Assembly (NCBI RefSeq): GCF_040744945.1
Contig: NZ_CP160453.1
Span: 806,001 to 870,000 of the forward strand
Reading direction: 5' to 3'
From: Saccharothrix sp. HUAS TT1
GTDB lineage: Bacteria > Actinomycetota > Actinomycetes > Mycobacteriales > Pseudonocardiaceae
DNA length: 64,000 bases
The notes beneath the pieces are model-generated. The model saw only the letters and a program-made list of their open reading frames with translations, was not told where the DNA came from and did no database searches. The position numbers and the translations under genes were made by a program. Position 1 is the stretch's first letter. Each line of letters opens with the position of its first letter. Positions 24,124-32,881 of the stretch are shown piece by piece.

Positions 24124-24999
24124 ATGAAGACCAGTGGTGGGACCGCGAGAGGATGGCGCCAGGTGAGCGACGAGCCACGGCACACGGCGGCGCGGCTGCG
24201 CCGGGACTTACCGGCCGCGCTGCGGACCCCCGGGAACGCCTGGTTCAACGCGCACCGCGACGACGTGCCGGCCGCGCTGCGGGACGCGGTCGGCGAGCCT
24301 GAGGTGGCGGTCGCGCTGTTCGCCGACGTGTGGCCGGTGGTCCCGCCCGACGCCGACGAGGAGTGGTCGCGCGCCCTGCTCGACGTCGGGGCCGACCTCG
24401 CCGCCGCGCTGCCGACGTCCCTCCTGCTGGCCACCGGCTTCCGCCGCGCCGCGGTGTCCCTGCGGGCGCGGGGCTCGCTGCGCCTGGCCGCCGTCGCGGG
24501 CATGCGCGAGCTTGCCGTCCACCGCCTCCGCGACGACGACCCGGACGCCGCCGCCGGGGCGCTGCACGACCTCGCCGCCACCTACCGCGCCCAGGGCAGG
24601 CTGCACAAGGTCATCGGGTGCGCCGACGAGGTGCTGGAACTGCGCCTGCTGCACGACGACCGGCCCGGCGCGGCCCGCGCGCTGGCCCACCTCGGCGAGC
24701 TGATGGTCGAGGTCGGCCGGTTCGACTCGGCGGTCAAGTACCTGTCCCGGGCCGACCGGCTGTTCGAGGAGCTGCCCGACCCCGCCGACTCCGCAGACCC
24801 CGCCGAGCACGCCGGCCCCACTGAGCGCGCCGAGTGCCTGACCCTGCTGGGGCGCGCGCTGTGGCGCTCGGGCAACCGGCCGGTGGCGCACCGGCGGTTC
24901 AACCGCGCGCTGGCCCTGCTCATCGGCGCCGACGACGACGCCGCGCAACGGGTGCGCGACCTGGTCGCCGAGCTGGAGGCCGGGGACCCGGCGCCCTGA
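24124..24999 (+). CDS. TPR-like helical repeat protein
   Basis: A 291-residue protein from the ATG at 24124, though a GTG at 24163 is also plausible. It is composed of helical repeats: HDLAATYRAQGRLHKVIGCADEVLELR and LAHLGELMVEVGRFDSAVKYLSRADRLFEEL are clear TPR pairs, and the end LGRALWRSGNRPVAHRRFNRALALL is a third. There is no enzymatic domain, signal peptide or membrane segment. It resembles the TPR halves of actinobacterial signalling regulators. Convergent with the Fic gene 7 bp downstream; no partner is obvious. Confidence 0.7.
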   Translation: MKTSGGTARGWRQVSDEPRHTAARLRRDLPAALRTPGNAWFNAHRDDVPAALRDAVGEPEVAVALFADVWPVVPPDADEEWSRALLDVGADLAAALPTSLLLATGFRRAAVSLRARGSLRLAAVAGMRELAVHRLRDDDPDAAAGALHDLAATYRAQGRLHKVIGCADEVLELRLLHDDRPGAARALAHLGELMVEVGRFDSAVKYLSRADRLFEELPDPADSADPAEHAGPTERAECLTLLGRALWRSGNRPVAHRRFNRALALLIGADDDAAQRVRDLVAELEAGDPAP

Positions 25000-25006
25000 G
25001 GCCCGG

Positions 25007-26185
25007 TCACGCGGTCGTGTCCGGGTCGTCGGCCAGCAGGCGCAGCACGTCCCGGCACAGGAACACCCGCCGGTAGCCGAGGTGTTCCCACGGCACCAGC
25101 ACCTCCAGCTCGACCAGCCGGGCGGTGAGGTCGGTGGCGGCCTTCGCGGTTATGCCGTACCGGGTGCGCAGGGACCGGTGGTCGACCACCGGGAACCCGA
25201 TCAGCTCCGCCGCCACCGCCGGCAGCCTGCCCTTGCGCGGCAGCCGGGCGGCGTAGTCGGCGGCCAGCGCCTCCAGCCGGCCGATCAGCCGCAGCTGGGC
25301 CAGGGCCTGGTCGCGGACGGCGGTGGCGAAGAACTCCACCCACAGGTCCACCCGACCGGTGTCGACCACCTCGCGGATCAGCCACTGGTACCGGTCCAGC
25401 GCGCTGTCCAGCCACTCCGACAGCGGCAGCACCGGGTCGCGGACCAGCCCGCACCGCACCATCTCCAGCACCGAGAACGTGCGCGCGACGTGCCCGTTGG
25501 CGGTGGGGAACGGTTGCAGCACCTCCAGCTGGTAGTGCGCGAGCGCGATCTTGGCCAGCCGCGGCTGCTCGTCCTCCTCGCGCACCCAGGTCGACCACTG
25601 CTCCACCAGCGCGACGAGGTGCGCGCCGGTGGCGGTCAGCAGGTAGGCCCGCTCGTCGCTGACGCCCAGCCTGCCGGGCGCGCGGCGCAGCAGGTCCTGG
25701 AGGCGGCCCGCGGGGTGGTCGCCGGTCATGATCGCGGCGACCTCGCCGACCAGCCCGGCGTCGACCGGCGCGCCGGCGCGGACCCGGGCCAGGCCGTGGT
25801 CGCACGCCCGCAGGAACGGCGCGACCAGCTGGGACGGCGCGGCGCTGTCCGTCGGCGGCGGGCCGTCCTGGGACGCCAGCAGGTCGGCCGCGAACGTCTC
25901 GCGCAGGCCCACGAACACCCCGGACAGCCCGGCCGAGCTGTTCGCGTCGCGGACCTGCGTCGTCCGGACCAGGGCGGACCGCACGCCCAGCCGGCCCGCC
26001 GCCTCGTCCAGCCTGCCGAGCGCGTGCTCGGCCTCGGCGCACCGGCGGTAGGTGGCCACGGGCAGTTCCAGGTCCGAGGGCAGCGGCGGTGGCAGGTAGG
26101 CGCCTTCGCGCCGGAGCTCTTCGGGGATGCCGGGCAGTTCCGGCACCGGCGACCACTGCCCCGCCGGTAGAGGGCGAAAACTCAT
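25007..26185 (-). CDS. Fic-domain protein with degenerate active site
   Basis: The 392-residue protein has the two-part architecture of Fic/DOC N-terminal plus Fic proteins: SSAGLSGVFVGLRE and then the core. The HxFxx(G/A)NGR loop reads LQPFPTANGHVAR (about residues 216-228): catalytic His is Gln and the terminal Arg is His, so AMPylation is doubtful. C-terminal helices lead to a winged-helix-like end (VVDHRSLRTRYGITAKAATDLTARLVEL). Start at ATG 26185 with a palindrome CTTCCAC-N4-GTGGAAG directly upstream. It may be a regulatory or binding form rather than an enzyme. The 400 bp upstream are AT-richer and hold no gene I can support. Confidence 0.8.
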   Translation of the reverse strand: MSFRPLPAGQWSPVPELPGIPEELRREGAYLPPPLPSDLELPVATYRRCAEAEHALGRLDEAAGRLGVRSALVRTTQVRDANSSAGLSGVFVGLRETFAADLLASQDGPPPTDSAAPSQLVAPFLRACDHGLARVRAGAPVDAGLVGEVAAIMTGDHPAGRLQDLLRRAPGRLGVSDERAYLLTATGAHLVALVEQWSTWVREEDEQPRLAKIALAHYQLEVLQPFPTANGHVARTFSVLEMVRCGLVRDPVLPLSEWLDSALDRYQWLIREVVDTGRVDLWVEFFATAVRDQALAQLRLIGRLEALAADYAARLPRKGRLPAVAAELIGFPVVDHRSLRTRYGITAKAATDLTARLVELEVLVPWEHLGYRRVFLCRDVLRLLADDPDTTA

Positions 26186-26194
26186 GCGGCGAAG

Positions 26195-26212
26195 CTTCCA
26201 CGGAAGTGGAAG
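26195..26212. promoter_or_regulatory. Palindrome upstream of the Fic gene
   Basis: CTTCCAC-N4-GTGGAAG, 7-bp perfect arms, 10 bp upstream of the Fic ATG and overlapping its ribosome-binding site. A related inverted repeat GTGAAG-N10-CTTCAC lies near 26235-26256. Likely an operator for autoregulation by the Fic protein's C-terminal winged helix, by analogy with other Fic regulators. Confidence 0.5.
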
Positions 26213-26552
26213 TTTTAGCAAGCATTGGTTTCGATGTGAAGCAGGACCCCACTTCACTACACATCGTCACAGATACTCTGTTAGGCCGTTCGGGCAACAA
26301 CGGCCCGCAAAATTACGGGCAACGTTGCCGATCGAACATCTGCCCAGGTCAGGCACACACTACCAATCACAATCAACACCCCTCCCCTGCTTGCGCCGAA
26401 GATCGGTTTATTCCACCTGGGACGGACCGCGAGAGCGCCGGCCACGCCTCCAGGTCACGGTCCGGAATGACCGCTGGTCTCAACGATCCACGATTTCAGC
26501 CGAACGGGTGGCATTCGACCGAACGCCGGACACCCTCAGCCGCCACAGCACC

Positions 26553-26605
26553 GTGGCACCACGACCGCTTGCCGTGGTGCCACGGTGATGCCATAGTGGT
26601 GCCAT
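26553..26605. promoter_or_regulatory. Three TGGYRCCA operator palindromes
   Basis: GTGGCACCAC (26553-26562), GTGGTGCCAC (26574-26583) and GTGGTGCCAT (26596-26605) are spaced 21-22 bp, two helical turns apart, and the last overlaps the RHH gene start codon. This is a textbook array for a cooperative ribbon-helix-helix autorepressor. Confidence 0.7.
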
Positions 26606-27089
26606 GGACTTGACGCCGTACGTCGACAACCTCCGCCGGGAGCTGGCCACCGCTGCGGAGGCCGGTGGCGCGGAGGCCCGGGCGCTGGCCGAACGACTCG
26701 CCGCCCCGCTGGAGTCGGCGGTCCGGTTGACGCTGCTGGAAGCCCTTTCGGCCGCTGCGGACGAGATCACCAGGGACCTGGCGCCGGGATCGGTGGACGT
26801 GCGGCTGCGCGGCCGTGACCCGGAGTTCGTCGTCGCCGTGCCCGCAGAGGTGAGCCACGGTGGTGCCACCGAGGTGCCACCGGTGGTCCCGGACGAGGGC
26901 CCGGTGGCGCGGATCAACCTGCGGCTGCCCGAGCACCTGAAGGCCCGGGTCGAGGAGGCCGCCGGCCGGGAGGGCGTCTCGGTCAACACCTGGCTGGTGC
27001 GGGCCGCCGCGGCCGGGCTGGGCGGGCACGGCGACCGGGCGACCGGGCGCGGCTCGGGCGCCCAGCACTACACCGGCTGGGTCCGCTAG
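26604..27089 (+). CDS. Ribbon-helix-helix (HicB-like) DNA-binding protein
   Basis: The 161-residue protein has a helical N-terminal region (MDLTPYVDNLRRELATAAEAGG), a short beta middle (VDVRLRGRDPEFVVAVPAE) and a C-terminal RHH domain (INLRLPEHLKARVEEAAGREGVSVNTWLVRAAAAGL). It is the usual partner of DUF4097 proteins in actinobacteria, and often called a HicB-type antitoxin, although no HicA toxin is present. It sits 31 bp before the DUF4097 gene. Three matched palindromes in the promoter support autoregulation. Confidence 0.82.
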   Translation: MDLTPYVDNLRRELATAAEAGGAEARALAERLAAPLESAVRLTLLEALSAAADEITRDLAPGSVDVRLRGRDPEFVVAVPAEVSHGGATEVPPVVPDEGPVARINLRLPEHLKARVEEAAGREGVSVNTWLVRAAAAGLGGHGDRATGRGSGAQHYTGWVR

Positions 27090-27119
27090 CCGCGCGAACA
27101 CCGAACACAGGGGACAGCC

Positions 27120-27959
27120 ATGCCTTCTTTCAGCACTTCCGGGCCCATCGCGCTCACCCTCGACGTCGTCGCCGGCGGCGCCCTGGTCGTCGCCTCGGAC
27201 CGCGACGACGTCGAGGTCGGCGTCGAGCCGAACGACCCCGACAGCGCCAGGGACGTCAAGGCGGCCGAGGGCACCGAGGTGGACTTCGCCGCGGGCCGGC
27301 TGACGGTCCGGACGCCCCGGTCGCGCGGCCTGTTCGGCCGGGTGGGCTCGGTCGACGTCGTCGTGCGCCTGCCCACCGGCTCGCAGGTGACGGCCCGCGG
27401 CTCGCTGGCCGACTTCCGCGCCGAGGGCACGCTGGGCGAGTGCCGCTTCACCACGTCCGCCGGGCACATCCGGCTGGAGGGCACGGCCGCGCTCAAGGCG
27501 ACCACCTCCTCCGGCGACGTGGCGGTCGACCTCGTCACCGGCCGGGCCGAGCTGTCGACCGGTTCCGGCGAGCTGCGGGTGGGCAGGCTCGACGGCTCCG
27601 GCACGGTCAAGAACTCCAACGGGGCGACCCGGATCGGCGAGGTCACCGGCGACGTCCAGGTGAGCGCCGCCAACGGCGACATCCTCGTCGGGCACGCCGG
27701 TGGCGACGTGCGGGCCAGGACCGCGAACGGCCACATCCGCCTGAACGAGGTCGTGCGCGGCTCCGTGGTCGCGCAGACGCAGACCGGTCGGGTGGAGATC
27801 GGCGTCCGGGAGGGCACGGCCGCGTGGCTGGACGTGCACTCGGCGGCCGGCCGCGTGCGCACCGACCTGGCGAGCGCCGACGCGCCCGCCGAGACCGACG
27901 AGAAGGTCGAGGTGCGCGGTCGCACCTCGTTGGGCGACATCGTCATCCACCGCGCGTAG
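27120..27959 (+). CDS. DUF4097 beta-helix repeat protein
   Basis: A 279-residue protein of repeated short beta-strands with Asn/Gly/Ser turns: TTSAGHIRLEGTAALK, TTSSGDVAVDLVTG, LSTGSGELRVGRLDG, and the like, about ten rungs from residue 95 to 275. This is a right-handed beta-helix fold of the DUF4097 family. It lacks a signal peptide, so it is presumed cytosolic or membrane-associated with a partner. Its function is unknown; the RHH gene upstream probably controls it and the P450 gene begins 28 bp downstream. Confidence 0.8.
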   Translation: MPSFSTSGPIALTLDVVAGGALVVASDRDDVEVGVEPNDPDSARDVKAAEGTEVDFAAGRLTVRTPRSRGLFGRVGSVDVVVRLPTGSQVTARGSLADFRAEGTLGECRFTTSAGHIRLEGTAALKATTSSGDVAVDLVTGRAELSTGSGELRVGRLDGSGTVKNSNGATRIGEVTGDVQVSAANGDILVGHAGGDVRARTANGHIRLNEVVRGSVVAQTQTGRVEIGVREGTAAWLDVHSAAGRVRTDLASADAPAETDEKVEVRGRTSLGDIVIHRA

Positions 27960-27986
27960 GGCGCGACGAAAACTTGGGGGAACACC

Positions 27987-29156
27987 GTGTGGGACACCAA
28001 CCCGCAGCAGTTCTGGCTGCGCGGCGAACGACCGGAGCACGTCGTCGGCTACGACGAGGCATTAGGCGTCTGGAACGTCTACGGGCACGCCGAGAGCACC
28101 GAGGTGCTGGGCGACTGGGCCCGGTTCTCGTCCGACAGCGCCCGGCTGATCCCGGCCATGGACGACACGCTGACCAGCGGCAACCTGATCCAGCAGGACC
28201 CGCCCGAGCACCGCGAGCTGCGGCGCCTGGTCAGCCACGCGTTCACGCCGAAGGTGGTGGCGGACCTCGAACCGCGCATCGCCGAGCTGACCGGTGACCT
28301 GCTCGACCACGTCGCCGGGGACGACTTCGAGCTGGTCCGCGACCTCGCCTACCCGCTGCCGGTGATCGTGATCGCCGAACTGCTCGGGGTGCCGAGCAGC
28401 GACCGCGACCTGTTCGAGCTGTGGGTCGACAAGTTCTTCGAGAGCACCAACCAGCTCTCGCTGAAGGACGACCAGGCGAAGCAGCGGGAAGAGCTGCGCG
28501 AGCGCGTCGAGACCTTCCAGCCGATGTTGGACTACCTGGGCGAGCACGCCGCGCAGTGCCGCCGCACACCGCGCCCCGGCCTGCTCAACGACCTCGTGCA
28601 CGCCGAGGTGGACGGCCGGCGGCTGACCGACGCGGAGGTGGTCAACTTCGCCGCCGTCCTGCTGGTGGCCGGTCACATCACCACCACGATGCTGCTGGGC
28701 AACACCGTGCTGTGCCTGGACGCGCACCCGGACCAGCTCGCCGCGGTGCGCGCGGACCGCTCGCTGGTGCCGGCGGCCATCGAGGAGTCGCTGCGGTTGC
28801 TCACCCCGTTCGCCGCGGTCGCGCGGGTGACGAACGGGCCGCAGGTGCTCGGCGGCGTCGAGGTCCCCGCCGACCAGATGCTGCTGCTGTGGATTGGCGC
28901 GGCCAACCGCGACCCGCGCCGGTTCGCCGACCCGGACGCCTTCGACCTCGCCCGCGACCCCGGCCCGCACCTGGGCTTCGGCCGCGGCGTGCACTTCTGC
29001 CTCGGCGCGCCGCTGGCCCGGTTGGAGGGCCGGATCGCGCTGAACGTGCTGCTGGACCGCTTCCCGCGGCTGCGCGCCGATCCCGACCGGCGGCCGGTGT
29101 TCATGCCCTCGCCGAACCTGACCGGGGTGCGGAGCCTGCCGCTGCTCACCGACTAG
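27987..29156 (+). CDS. Cytochrome P450
   Basis: A 389-residue soluble actinobacterial P450 starting at a GTG after TTGGGGGA. The I-helix has AGHITTT (oxygen-activating pair Thr-Thr), the K-helix EESLR (ExxR), and the heme loop GFGRGVHFCLGAPLARLEG with the Cys ligand. It needs ferredoxin and reductase encoded elsewhere. QQDPPEHRELRRLVSHAFTPK is the usual C-helix region. It may be a monooxygenase in the same operon as the DUF4097 gene (28 bp apart), but no biosynthetic cluster surrounds it, so the substrate is open. Confidence 0.9.
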   Translation: MWDTNPQQFWLRGERPEHVVGYDEALGVWNVYGHAESTEVLGDWARFSSDSARLIPAMDDTLTSGNLIQQDPPEHRELRRLVSHAFTPKVVADLEPRIAELTGDLLDHVAGDDFELVRDLAYPLPVIVIAELLGVPSSDRDLFELWVDKFFESTNQLSLKDDQAKQREELRERVETFQPMLDYLGEHAAQCRRTPRPGLLNDLVHAEVDGRRLTDAEVVNFAAVLLVAGHITTTMLLGNTVLCLDAHPDQLAAVRADRSLVPAAIEESLRLLTPFAAVARVTNGPQVLGGVEVPADQMLLLWIGAANRDPRRFADPDAFDLARDPGPHLGFGRGVHFCLGAPLARLEGRIALNVLLDRFPRLRADPDRRPVFMPSPNLTGVRSLPLLTD

Positions 29157-29304
29157 GTGGGAGCCCACCGGACCGTCCTCTGTGGACCTGGCAGTGGACC
29201 GGGCGGGGACCGGGCCGGCGGGGCGGCCGGGCGGGCGCCGGGCAGTCGGCGTCCATTCGGCCGCAACCCCTCCCGCTGAGCTGCGCTGACGTTACGATCA
29301 CCCG

Positions 29305-29934
29305 GTGCGCCCGCTGGCTCCAGGAGTCCACCAACTGCTCGGCCGTCCCCCACACATGGTGAACGCCTACCTCGTGGAGGACGTGCTCGTCGACGCCGGC
29401 ACGCCGGCGGCACGCAAGCGGATCACCCGCCAGCTCGACGGCCGCACGATCGCCGCCCACGTGGTGACGCACGCGCACCCGGACCACTTCGGCTCCAGCC
29501 ACGCCGTGTGCGAGCGGTACGACGTGCCGCTGTGGACGGGCGCGAAGGACGCCGAGGCGATCGTCACGGCCACCCCCGTGCCCGCGCCCGGCCTGATCGG
29601 CTCCCTGCTGGCCCGCACGAAGATGCCGCCGGCGCACCCGGTGGCCCGCGGCCTGGCCGAGGGCGACGAGGTCGCCGGGTTCACCGTGCTGGACGCGCCC
29701 GGCCACTCGCCGGGCCACATCGCCCTGTGGCGCGACCACGACGGCGTGCTGATCTGCGGTGACGTGTTCTTCAACCTGCTGCGGCCCAGCGCGCCGCCGA
29801 GCTTCCTGACCCACGACGACGAGCGCAACCGGGAGTCGATGCGCAGGCTGGCCGAGCTGCGGCCGAAGCTGGTGCTGTTCGGCCACGGCCGCCCGCTGCG
29901 CGACCCGGACCGCCTGCTGCGCCTGGTCGGATGA
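29305..29934 (+). CDS. Metallo-beta-lactamase-fold hydrolase
   Basis: The 209-residue protein from a GTG at 29305 has the metal motif THAHPDH (HxHxDH) near residue 54, DAPGHSPGHIAL (third His), ICGDVFF (bridging Asp) and LFGHGRPL (final His). It is a compact glyoxalase-II-like hydrolase of unknown substrate. Its stop overlaps the ATG of the LAL regulator by 4 bp (ATGA), so the two are coupled, and it may be the regulator's target or share its signal. Confidence 0.87.
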   Translation: MRPLAPGVHQLLGRPPHMVNAYLVEDVLVDAGTPAARKRITRQLDGRTIAAHVVTHAHPDHFGSSHAVCERYDVPLWTGAKDAEAIVTATPVPAPGLIGSLLARTKMPPAHPVARGLAEGDEVAGFTVLDAPGHSPGHIALWRDHDGVLICGDVFFNLLRPSAPPSFLTHDDERNRESMRRLAELRPKLVLFGHGRPLRDPDRLLRLVG

Positions 29935-32711
29935 ACACCCTCGAACGGGGTCGGGAGCTGGCGCGGATCACCGCGGCGCTGGACTCGGCGGCGGCGGGCG
30001 ACGGCCGGGTGGTGGTGATCGAGGGCCGCGCGGGCATCGGCAAGACCCGGCTCGTGCAGGACACCAGGGCGCTGGCCAAGGAACGCGGCTTCGGCCGGTT
30101 GCAGGCCGTCGGCGACGCGCTGGAGAGCGCGATGGCCTGGGGCGTGGTGCGGCAGCTGGTCGAGCGGTCGATCTCCCGGTACCGGGGCGAGGTGCGGGAG
30201 AGGATCCTGGCCGGGCCGTCGGGTGACGCCCTGCGGGCGCTCGACGGCGCGGCGGCCGACCCGAGCGAGGCCGAGCTGGCCCGCACGCTGCACGCGCTGT
30301 GGTGGGTGGCGGTCGACCTGTCCGCGACCCGGCCGCTGCTGATCACCGTGGACGACGCGCACTGGGCGGACCTGTCGTCGGCGCGGTTCCTGGCCTACCT
30401 GTCCCGGCGGATCGCCGACCTGCCGATCGCGCTGGTCGTGGCGGCCCGGCCGCCGGCGGACAACGACGGGCCGCTGGCGCAGCTGAGCGTGTCGCGGCAG
30501 GCCGAGCGGCTGCTGCCGCGCCCGCTCACCCCCGCCGCGCTGGCCGAGCTGGTCGCCGCCCGCGGCGCGCGGCCGTCGCCCGAGGTGGTGGCGGCGCTGC
30601 ACGCGGCGGGCGCGGGCAACCCGTTCCTGACCGGCGTGCTGGTGGACGAGCTGGAGGCGCTGGCGCTGCCGCTGGACGTGCCGGGCACGGCGGCCGAGGT
30701 CGCCAAGCTCGGCCCCAGCACGGTGTTCCGCGCCGCGCTCGGCAGGTTGCCCGCCGACTCGGTGCGGTTGGCGGGCGCGGCGGCGGTGCTCGGCACCGGC
30801 AGCGACCCGTGGCTGGCGGGCGCGATCGCCGAGCTGGACGCCGACCGGTTGCGGCCCGCCGTGGAGGCGCTGGTCTCGGCGCACGTGCTGACCGGCGAAC
30901 AGCTCAAGTTCGTGCACCCGGTGGTGCGCGAGGCGGTGCTGGCCGACCTGGGCCCGGTGGCCCGCGCCGCCCTGCACGCCCGCGCCGCCACCCGGCTGTG
31001 GGAGGCGAAGTCGCCGGCCGACCGGGTCGCCGCGCACCTCGCGCACGCGCCGAGGGGCAGCCTGCCGCAGGCGGTGGACGTGCTGCGGGCGGCGGCGGGC
31101 GCGCTGCTCGCGGCGGGCGACCCGCGGACCGCGGCGGCGCACCTGCGGCGCGCGGTGGACGAGCGGCCCGACGACCCGGGGCTGCGCGCGGAACTCGGTC
31201 GGGCGCTGCTGCGCGGCGGTGACGCCGCCGCGGCCCGCCGCGAGCTGCGGATCGCCGCCGCCGAGGTGCCGGACGCGGAGCTGCTGGCCGCCGCCGCGTC
31301 CGCGACCGCCACCGTCGACGGGTTGGACGCGGCCATCGCCGAGCTGGACGCGGCCATCGCGGCCCGCGCGCCGGACGCCGGGCGGCTGCACCTGGAGGCC
31401 AGGCTGGCGGTCGTCCGGTCGTTCTCGCCGCGGCACCGGCAGGTCGCGTCCGAGCACCTGCGCGGGCACGCGGCGCTGGCCGGCCGCACCCCGGACGAGC
31501 GGACCCTGCTCGGCCTGCTCGCCCAGACCGGCCGGTACGAGGTGTGGCCGTCGACCGAGGTGGCCGCCACCTCGATGCGCGCGCTGGCGAGCGGCGCGTA
31601 CTTCGACGACGCCACCGGCAGCACGGACGCGATGGTGGCGTGGCTGGTGGCGTTGATCGCCCTGGTGGCCGCGGACGGCGTGGACGCGGCCCGGCCGGAG
31701 ATCGAGCGGGCCCGGCTGCGGGTGCGGGCGCACGGGTCGCCGGTCGAGTTCGCCATGGTCGCCAACGCGGCCGCGTTCCTGCACTGGCGGACCGGGTCGA
31801 TGCGCGCGGTGGCCGCCGAGTCGGACGGCGCGCTGGCCGCCGTGCGGCACGAGGACCCGGTGCCGCACGTGGTCGCGTCCCGGGCCACGGCCACGCACTT
31901 CCTGGTCTACGAGGCGTTCGAGCGCGGCGACCTGGCCGAGGCGGCGGCGCTGCTGGCCGGGTTCGACGCCGAGCACACCGAGTCGCCGCAGATCATGCCG
32001 ACGATCTGGCTGCACGAGCCGAAGGCGCTGCTGGCCCTGGCGCAGGGCGACCCGAGGCGGGCGCGGGCCGAGGCGCACCTGCAGCGCGACGCCACCCTGG
32101 CCGCCGGGATCGACCCGCCGAGCATCCCGTGGCGCGACCCGGCGGCACGCGCGGCGCTGCAGCTCGGCGACGAGGCCGGGGCGCTGGCGCTGGCGGAGGA
32201 GCAGGTGGCGCTGGCCACGAAGTGGGGCGCGGCCACGGAGGTCGGCGTGGCGCTGCGGCTGCTGGCGCACGTCGACCCGGGGCGGCGGCTGGAGCTGCTG
32301 GTCGAGTCGGTGCGGGTGCTGGAGCGGTCGCCGTCCCGGCTGAACCTGGCGCGGTCGCTGGTGGACCTCGGCGAGGCGCTGCGGGTGGCGCGGCGGCGCT
32401 CGGACGCGCGGGAACCGCTGCACCGGGCCGTCGACCTGGCCGCCGAGTGCGGGTCGGCGGTGCTGCGGACGCGGGCGTCCGAGGCGCTGGAGGCGTTGGG
32501 CGACCGGCCGCGGCGGGCGTCGCTCGCGGGCGCGGAGGCGTTGACCGCCAGCGAGCGCCGGGTCGCCGACCTCGCCGCCACCGGGCGCGGCAACCGGGAG
32601 ATCGCGCAGGAGCTGTTCGTGACGCCCAAGACGGTGGAGAACCACCTCGGCCGCATCTACACCAAGCTCGGCATCAGCGGGCGGCGCGACCTGGCCCGGG
32701 TGCTGGCCTGA
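29931..32711 (+). CDS. LAL-type (large ATP-binding LuxR) transcriptional regulator
   Basis: A 926-residue STAND-like regulator. Residues 32-39 are Walker A (GRAGIGKT), LLITVDDAHWAD near 137-147 is Walker B, then long helical repeat regions, and the last 65 residues are a LuxR HTH (LTASERRVADLAATGRGNREIAQELF, VTPKTVENHLGRIYTKLGI). LAL proteins bind ATP, oligomerise on a signal and activate transcription, often for secondary metabolism or catabolism. The ligand is unknown. Translation is coupled to the upstream MBL gene; only an inverted GGGAGGCCG pair with a large loop follows. Confidence 0.9.
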   Translation: MNTLERGRELARITAALDSAAAGDGRVVVIEGRAGIGKTRLVQDTRALAKERGFGRLQAVGDALESAMAWGVVRQLVERSISRYRGEVRERILAGPSGDALRALDGAAADPSEAELARTLHALWWVAVDLSATRPLLITVDDAHWADLSSARFLAYLSRRIADLPIALVVAARPPADNDGPLAQLSVSRQAERLLPRPLTPAALAELVAARGARPSPEVVAALHAAGAGNPFLTGVLVDELEALALPLDVPGTAAEVAKLGPSTVFRAALGRLPADSVRLAGAAAVLGTGSDPWLAGAIAELDADRLRPAVEALVSAHVLTGEQLKFVHPVVREAVLADLGPVARAALHARAATRLWEAKSPADRVAAHLAHAPRGSLPQAVDVLRAAAGALLAAGDPRTAAAHLRRAVDERPDDPGLRAELGRALLRGGDAAAARRELRIAAAEVPDAELLAAAASATATVDGLDAAIAELDAAIAARAPDAGRLHLEARLAVVRSFSPRHRQVASEHLRGHAALAGRTPDERTLLGLLAQTGRYEVWPSTEVAATSMRALASGAYFDDATGSTDAMVAWLVALIALVAADGVDAARPEIERARLRVRAHGSPVEFAMVANAAAFLHWRTGSMRAVAAESDGALAAVRHEDPVPHVVASRATATHFLVYEAFERGDLAEAAALLAGFDAEHTESPQIMPTIWLHEPKALLALAQGDPRRARAEAHLQRDATLAAGIDPPSIPWRDPAARAALQLGDEAGALALAEEQVALATKWGAATEVGVALRLLAHVDPGRRLELLVESVRVLERSPSRLNLARSLVDLGEALRVARRRSDAREPLHRAVDLAAECGSAVLRTRASEALEALGDRPRRASLAGAEALTASERRVADLAATGRGNREIAQELFVTPKTVENHLGRIYTKLGISGRRDLARVLA

Positions 32712-32838
32712 GGGAGGCCGATTAAGAGCAGGAGGCGGGTGGGGGTGGTCCTGATACACCCAACTTCGCGGCCTCCCGGGTTGAGGGATCGACCCTCATG
32801 CCCTCGACGTTCCCGCAGGTCAAGCTAGTCCTACCGAA

Positions 32839-32860
32839 GGGGCCGCAGGGAGGCGGCCCC
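32839..32860 (+). other. 5' leader hairpin before the secreted peptidase
   Basis: GGGGCCGC-N6-GCGGCCCC, a perfect 8-bp stem, ends immediately before CTCCACAGGAGG, the ribosome-binding site of the peptidase gene. No T-tract follows, so it is a leader structure rather than a terminator. It might stabilise the mRNA. Confidence 0.4.
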
Positions 32861-32881
32861 CTCCACAGGAGGTAGGGAACC

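Noticed and set aside
26604..27959. Classical HicAB toxin-antitoxin
   Set aside because: The RHH protein is HicB-like only at the C-terminus and no HicA toxin is beside it.
27987..29934. Small natural product cluster of P450, MBL and LAL regulator
   Set aside because: There is no scaffold enzyme (PKS, NRPS, terpene or RiPP gene) near; co-location alone is not enough.
29367..32759. A minus-strand open frame of about 1130 codons opposite the LAL gene
   Set aside because: Composition is that of an antisense shadow, and the plus strand has a recognisable ATPase-LuxR protein.
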